Shown here: in pieces, positions 62,044 to 64,000 of the stretch
How the letters are laid out: every line of letters starts with the position of its first letter
How positions within the stretch are numbered: the first letter of the stretch is position 1
Origin: Allobranchiibius huperziae
Lineage (GTDB): Bacteria; Actinomycetota; Actinomycetes; Actinomycetales; Dermatophilaceae
Reading direction: 5' to 3'
NCBI RefSeq assembly: GCF_013410455.1
Contig: NZ_JACCFW010000001.1
Location: 1,876,929 to 1,940,928 of the forward strand
Length of the DNA: 64,000 nucleotides
The notes under the pieces: model-generated
Seen by the model: only the letters and a program-made list of their open reading frames with translations
The model's database searches: none
Told to the model about the DNA's origin: nothing
Program-made: the position numbers and the translations under genes

Positions 62044-62092
62044 GAGCAAAGATGACGAATACGACTGCAGATGATGATGATTCGAGCAATAG

Positions 62093-62141
62093 TTGTCCAC
62101 ATCCCCCTCGCGTGGCGTGGACGTTCTCGGGGTTATCCACA
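62093..62141 (+). promoter_or_regulatory. Two DnaA-box-like 9-mers
   Basis: TTGTCCACA (62093-62101) and TTATCCACA (62133-62141), same orientation, 40 bp apart. The first is the actinobacterial DnaA box consensus, the second the classic E. coli form. They lie in an AT-rich stretch (62006-62100) upstream of the HNH gene. The neighbours (no dnaA, dnaN, gyrB, rpmH) argue against a chromosomal origin. Confidence 0.5.
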
Positions 62142-62206
62142 CTGTGCTGCAAGCACCTCGACCCGCGATCCATGACCTCATCGCATCCGACCATTGAGGA
62201 GGTGCG

Positions 62207-63727
62207 TCAGCCCTCTTCAGCCCGTCCAGCGGGTGTGGAACGTCTCGGCGACCGGCACGCCATCGGGTGTCGCCAGCGTGCCGTGCTCGAGGGCGATGCC
62301 GCCGACGTTCTCCGCGAGGGCGTGATGCCGACGGAGACGACGGCCCCGGCCACCCCTATTCCTGCGATGGTCAGCCAGGCCAGACGGAACACGTGGTGTG
62401 CCTGTGTCAGGCCGACGGGGGTGCCGAGGATCGCGACCAGGATGGAGACACCGAGCACGGTGCCGATCTGTCGGTTCATGTTGATCACCGCACTGCCGGT
62501 GGCTGTGCGTTGCGGGGCCAGGTCCGACGTGCCGGAGGACAGGATCGTCGGCAGTGCGAAGCCGACGCCGCCACCGATCAGGAGTTGCCCCGGCAGCATC
62601 TGCGTCACCCACTGCGGATGCACTCCCACGGAGAACGCGATGAAGACGTATCCGGCGGCGAGCATCAGACAACCGAGCGCGGCGATCAGGCCGGCTGGGA
62701 CGCCGCGCCGGGCCAGTCGGTTCGAGATCAGGGCGGTCACCTGGACCGTGGCCGGTCCGGGCGCGATCGCGAGACCGGATCGCACCGGGCCGTAGCCCCA
62801 CACCTGCTGGAACCACAGGATGGTCGACAGCAGACCTGCGCCGAACGCGATGCTGAAGACCAGTGAGGCGATGTTGGACCAGGCGAAGGTGCGCACGGCC
62901 AGCATCGCCGGCTCGATCACCGGCACGGGGTGCCGGGTGGTGCGGTACGCGAAGAAGGCGATTCCGACTACGGCGACGACGAACCCGGCCACGTCGCGCG
63001 CGTCCGACCAGCCCCAGTCCGGCCCCTTGACGACGCTGAGCGCGAGGGCACCGATCGCGATGGCGAGGACACCGGCGCCCAGCAGGTCCGGTGTTCGTTC
63101 GACGGTGGCGTCGCGGGAGTCCGGGACCCAACGGATCGCGCTGATGACCGCGACGATCGCGATCGGCACGTTGACGACGAACACCCACTGCCACGCGGCC
63201 TGGACCAGCAGGCCCCCGACGACCGGACCGATGGCCGCAGCCAGTGCGCCCGTCGCCGCCCAGATGCGTACGGCGCGCGCCCTCCGGTCCGGCTCGGTGG
63301 CGCGTAGAAGCAGCGACAGGCTGGTCGGCGTAAGGGCCGCGGCACCGGCCGCCTGCAGGACGCGGAAGGTGACCAACCACCACAGTCCGGGGCTGAGGGC
63401 ACAGGCAGCGCTCGCCAGTGCGAAGAGGGCGAGCCCGGCGAGGAAGCCCTCCTTACGGCCGTACCGGTCGGCGAGTCGACCGAGCGGCACCAGCAGTGCC
63501 GCGTACGCGATGGCGTAGCCGTTCAGGATCCAGCTGAGATCCGACAGCGACGCGCCGTGGAAGTCACGCCCGATCGAATCGAAGGCGACGTTGACGATGA
63601 ACAGGTCGAGACTGGCCATGAACGCCGCCGCCGAGAGCACCAGGAGGACCCGACCTTGCCGATCCTTGGGAGCCTGCTCGTCGTTCGGCGACGTGGACCG
63701 CTTGTGGTTTCGGGTTGCAGGCGACAC
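62207..63727 (-). CDS. DHA2-type MFS multidrug exporter (EmrB/QacA family)
   Basis: Up to 506 aa with 14 helices. MFS signatures: FIVNVAFDSIGRDFHGASLS, LGRLADRYGRKEGF (the G-R-L-A-D-R-x-G-R loop), RVLQAAGAAALTPTSLSLLL and IGPVVGGLLVQAAWQWVFVV (antiporter motif C). GTG at 63727 is chosen; ATG at 63760 would put the start inside the inverted repeat of the promoter region. The last ~37 residues (from about 62325) read as a low-quality Arg/Ser-rich tail, while another frame there has near-perfect G/C third positions. A one-base loss near 62321-62326 is suspected. Divergent from the HxlR regulator, which may control it. Confidence 0.9.
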   Translation of the reverse strand: MSPATRNHKRSTSPNDEQAPKDRQGRVLLVLSAAAFMASLDLFIVNVAFDSIGRDFHGASLSDLSWILNGYAIAYAALLVPLGRLADRYGRKEGFLAGLALFALASAACALSPGLWWLVTFRVLQAAGAAALTPTSLSLLLRATEPDRRARAVRIWAATGALAAAIGPVVGGLLVQAAWQWVFVVNVPIAIVAVISAIRWVPDSRDATVERTPDLLGAGVLAIAIGALALSVVKGPDWGWSDARDVAGFVVAVVGIAFFAYRTTRHPVPVIEPAMLAVRTFAWSNIASLVFSIAFGAGLLSTILWFQQVWGYGPVRSGLAIAPGPATVQVTALISNRLARRGVPAGLIAALGCLMLAAGYVFIAFSVGVHPQWVTQMLPGQLLIGGGVGFALPTILSSGTSDLAPQRTATGSAVINMNRQIGTVLGVSILVAILGTPVGLTQAHHVFRLAWLTIAGIGVAGAVVSVGITPSRRTSAASPSSTARWRHPMACRSPRRSTPAGRAEEG

Positions 63728-63733
63728 GTCGTG

Positions 63734-63770
63734 AGCCTGGCACCTAACTATGCAAATCACAAGCCAGGCT
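63734..63770. promoter_or_regulatory. Inverted repeat between divergent MFS and HxlR genes (candidate operator)
   Basis: AGCCTGGC (63734-63741) and its complement GCCAGGCT (63763-63770) enclose a 21-bp AT-richer spacer with TATGCAAATCAC. The repeat fills the 54-bp gap between the two starts, a usual place for an HxlR-type operator covering both promoters. Confidence 0.5.
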
Positions 63771-63781
63771 AGGATGGAGAC

Positions 63782-64000
63782 ATGGCTTTCGCCCTTTCCG
63801 GCGTCATGAGGCGCCGCAGCCGCACCTCACCGGGTGACCGCTGCCCCATCGACCGCACGATGCAGGTCGTGGGTACGCGGTCCGCGATCCTGTTGATGCG
63901 CGAGGCGCTCTTCGGGACGTTCAAGTTCGACGATTTCGTCGGCCGTACCGGGCTGACCGAAGCGGTCGTCGCCTCCCGCCTCCGTGCTCTCGTGATCGCC
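63782..64000 (+). CDS. HxlR-family winged-helix regulator (partial, cut by window edge)
   Basis: The first 73 codons are present. RCPIDRTMQVVGTRSAILLM then REALFGTFKFDDF match the HxlR opening, including the conserved Cys before the first helix and the helix-turn-helix start. ATG at 63782 has AGGATGGAG upstream. HxlR proteins are often thiol- or aldehyde-sensing regulators; one divergent from an MFS exporter commonly represses it. Confidence 0.88.
   Translation, partial: MAFALSGVMRRRSRTSPGDRCPIDRTMQVVGTRSAILLMREALFGTFKFDDFVGRTGLTEAVVASRLRALVIA

Noticed and set aside
62093-62141. Chromosomal replication origin
   Set aside because: Only two DnaA boxes, and none of the usual origin neighbours (dnaA, dnaN, recF, gyrB, rpmH) is present.

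Overview
The window reads as chromosomal DNA of a high-GC Gram-positive bacterium (Actinomycetota). Most third codon positions are G or C, GTG starts are common, and many genes overlap as GTGA, ATGA or TGATG. It carries the thrS / HIT / pgsA / patA / pimA / pdxS neighbourhood that is typical of actinobacteria. The family mix (DUF222-HNH endonuclease, HxlR and LuxR regulators, F420-type nitroreductase, MT0933-like antitoxin, PIM-pathway lipid genes) would fit a non-mycolate member of the Micrococcales. The genus cannot be fixed from the sequence alone. No rRNA, tRNA, CRISPR array or transposase was seen.

Region 1 (1-27927) is a large cell-envelope glycan locus. It holds a heptose-7-phosphate kinase (with the start of the next operon gene at the left edge), an acyltransferase-3 protein, two very large AftD/DUF3367-like membrane proteins, two other polytopic GT-C-like membrane proteins, three soluble glycosyltransferases (two GT-B, one GT-A), three SAM methyltransferases, a Wzx-like flippase, two adjacent acyltransferase-SGNH fusions, a sugar-phosphate nucleotidyltransferase and two small or unknown membrane proteins. 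Together they look able to make, flip, polymerise and decorate a surface heteropolysaccharide. Short direct repeats of the form GTAAC-N6-GTAAC lie near several of the promoters.

Region 2 (28024-38496) is the conserved lipid and translation neighbourhood on the minus strand: thrS, HIT hydrolase, PIP synthase, PIM acyltransferase, PimA, a LemA-like protein and pdxS. Between thrS and the HIT gene sits a 3.3-kb accessory block. It has a translationally coupled HipA-like kinase / DUF3037 / YbaK-like deacylase operon, a deazaflavin-dependent nitroreductase, and a frameshifted DUF559-type gene flanked by two related palindromes.

Region 3 (38648-52690) is metabolic and housekeeping: a PcaL fusion, xylose isomerase flanked by two related small membrane proteins (one frameshifted), short-chain dehydrogenases, an orphan MT0933-like antitoxin, a HhH-GPD protein, a lipoprotein polysaccharide deacetylase, a NYN-LOTUS protein, an ArsR/AHSA1 pair, a GH114-like lipoprotein, DUF2071, TspO, a DOPA-dioxygenase-like enzyme and an aldehyde dehydrogenase.

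Region 4 (53037-64000) has a secreted protein of unknown function, a VOC protein, an NAD-dependent epimerase, a NarL-type two-component system, a serine beta-lactamase-like hydrolase, a CDF-like transporter, a DUF222-HNH endonuclease with two DnaA-box-like 9-mers upstream, and a DHA2-type MFS exporter divergent from an HxlR regulator that is cut by the window edge. Three genes (35400-36358, 39916-40351 and the 3' end of 62207-63727) show single-base frame changes. These are either real decay or sequence errors.
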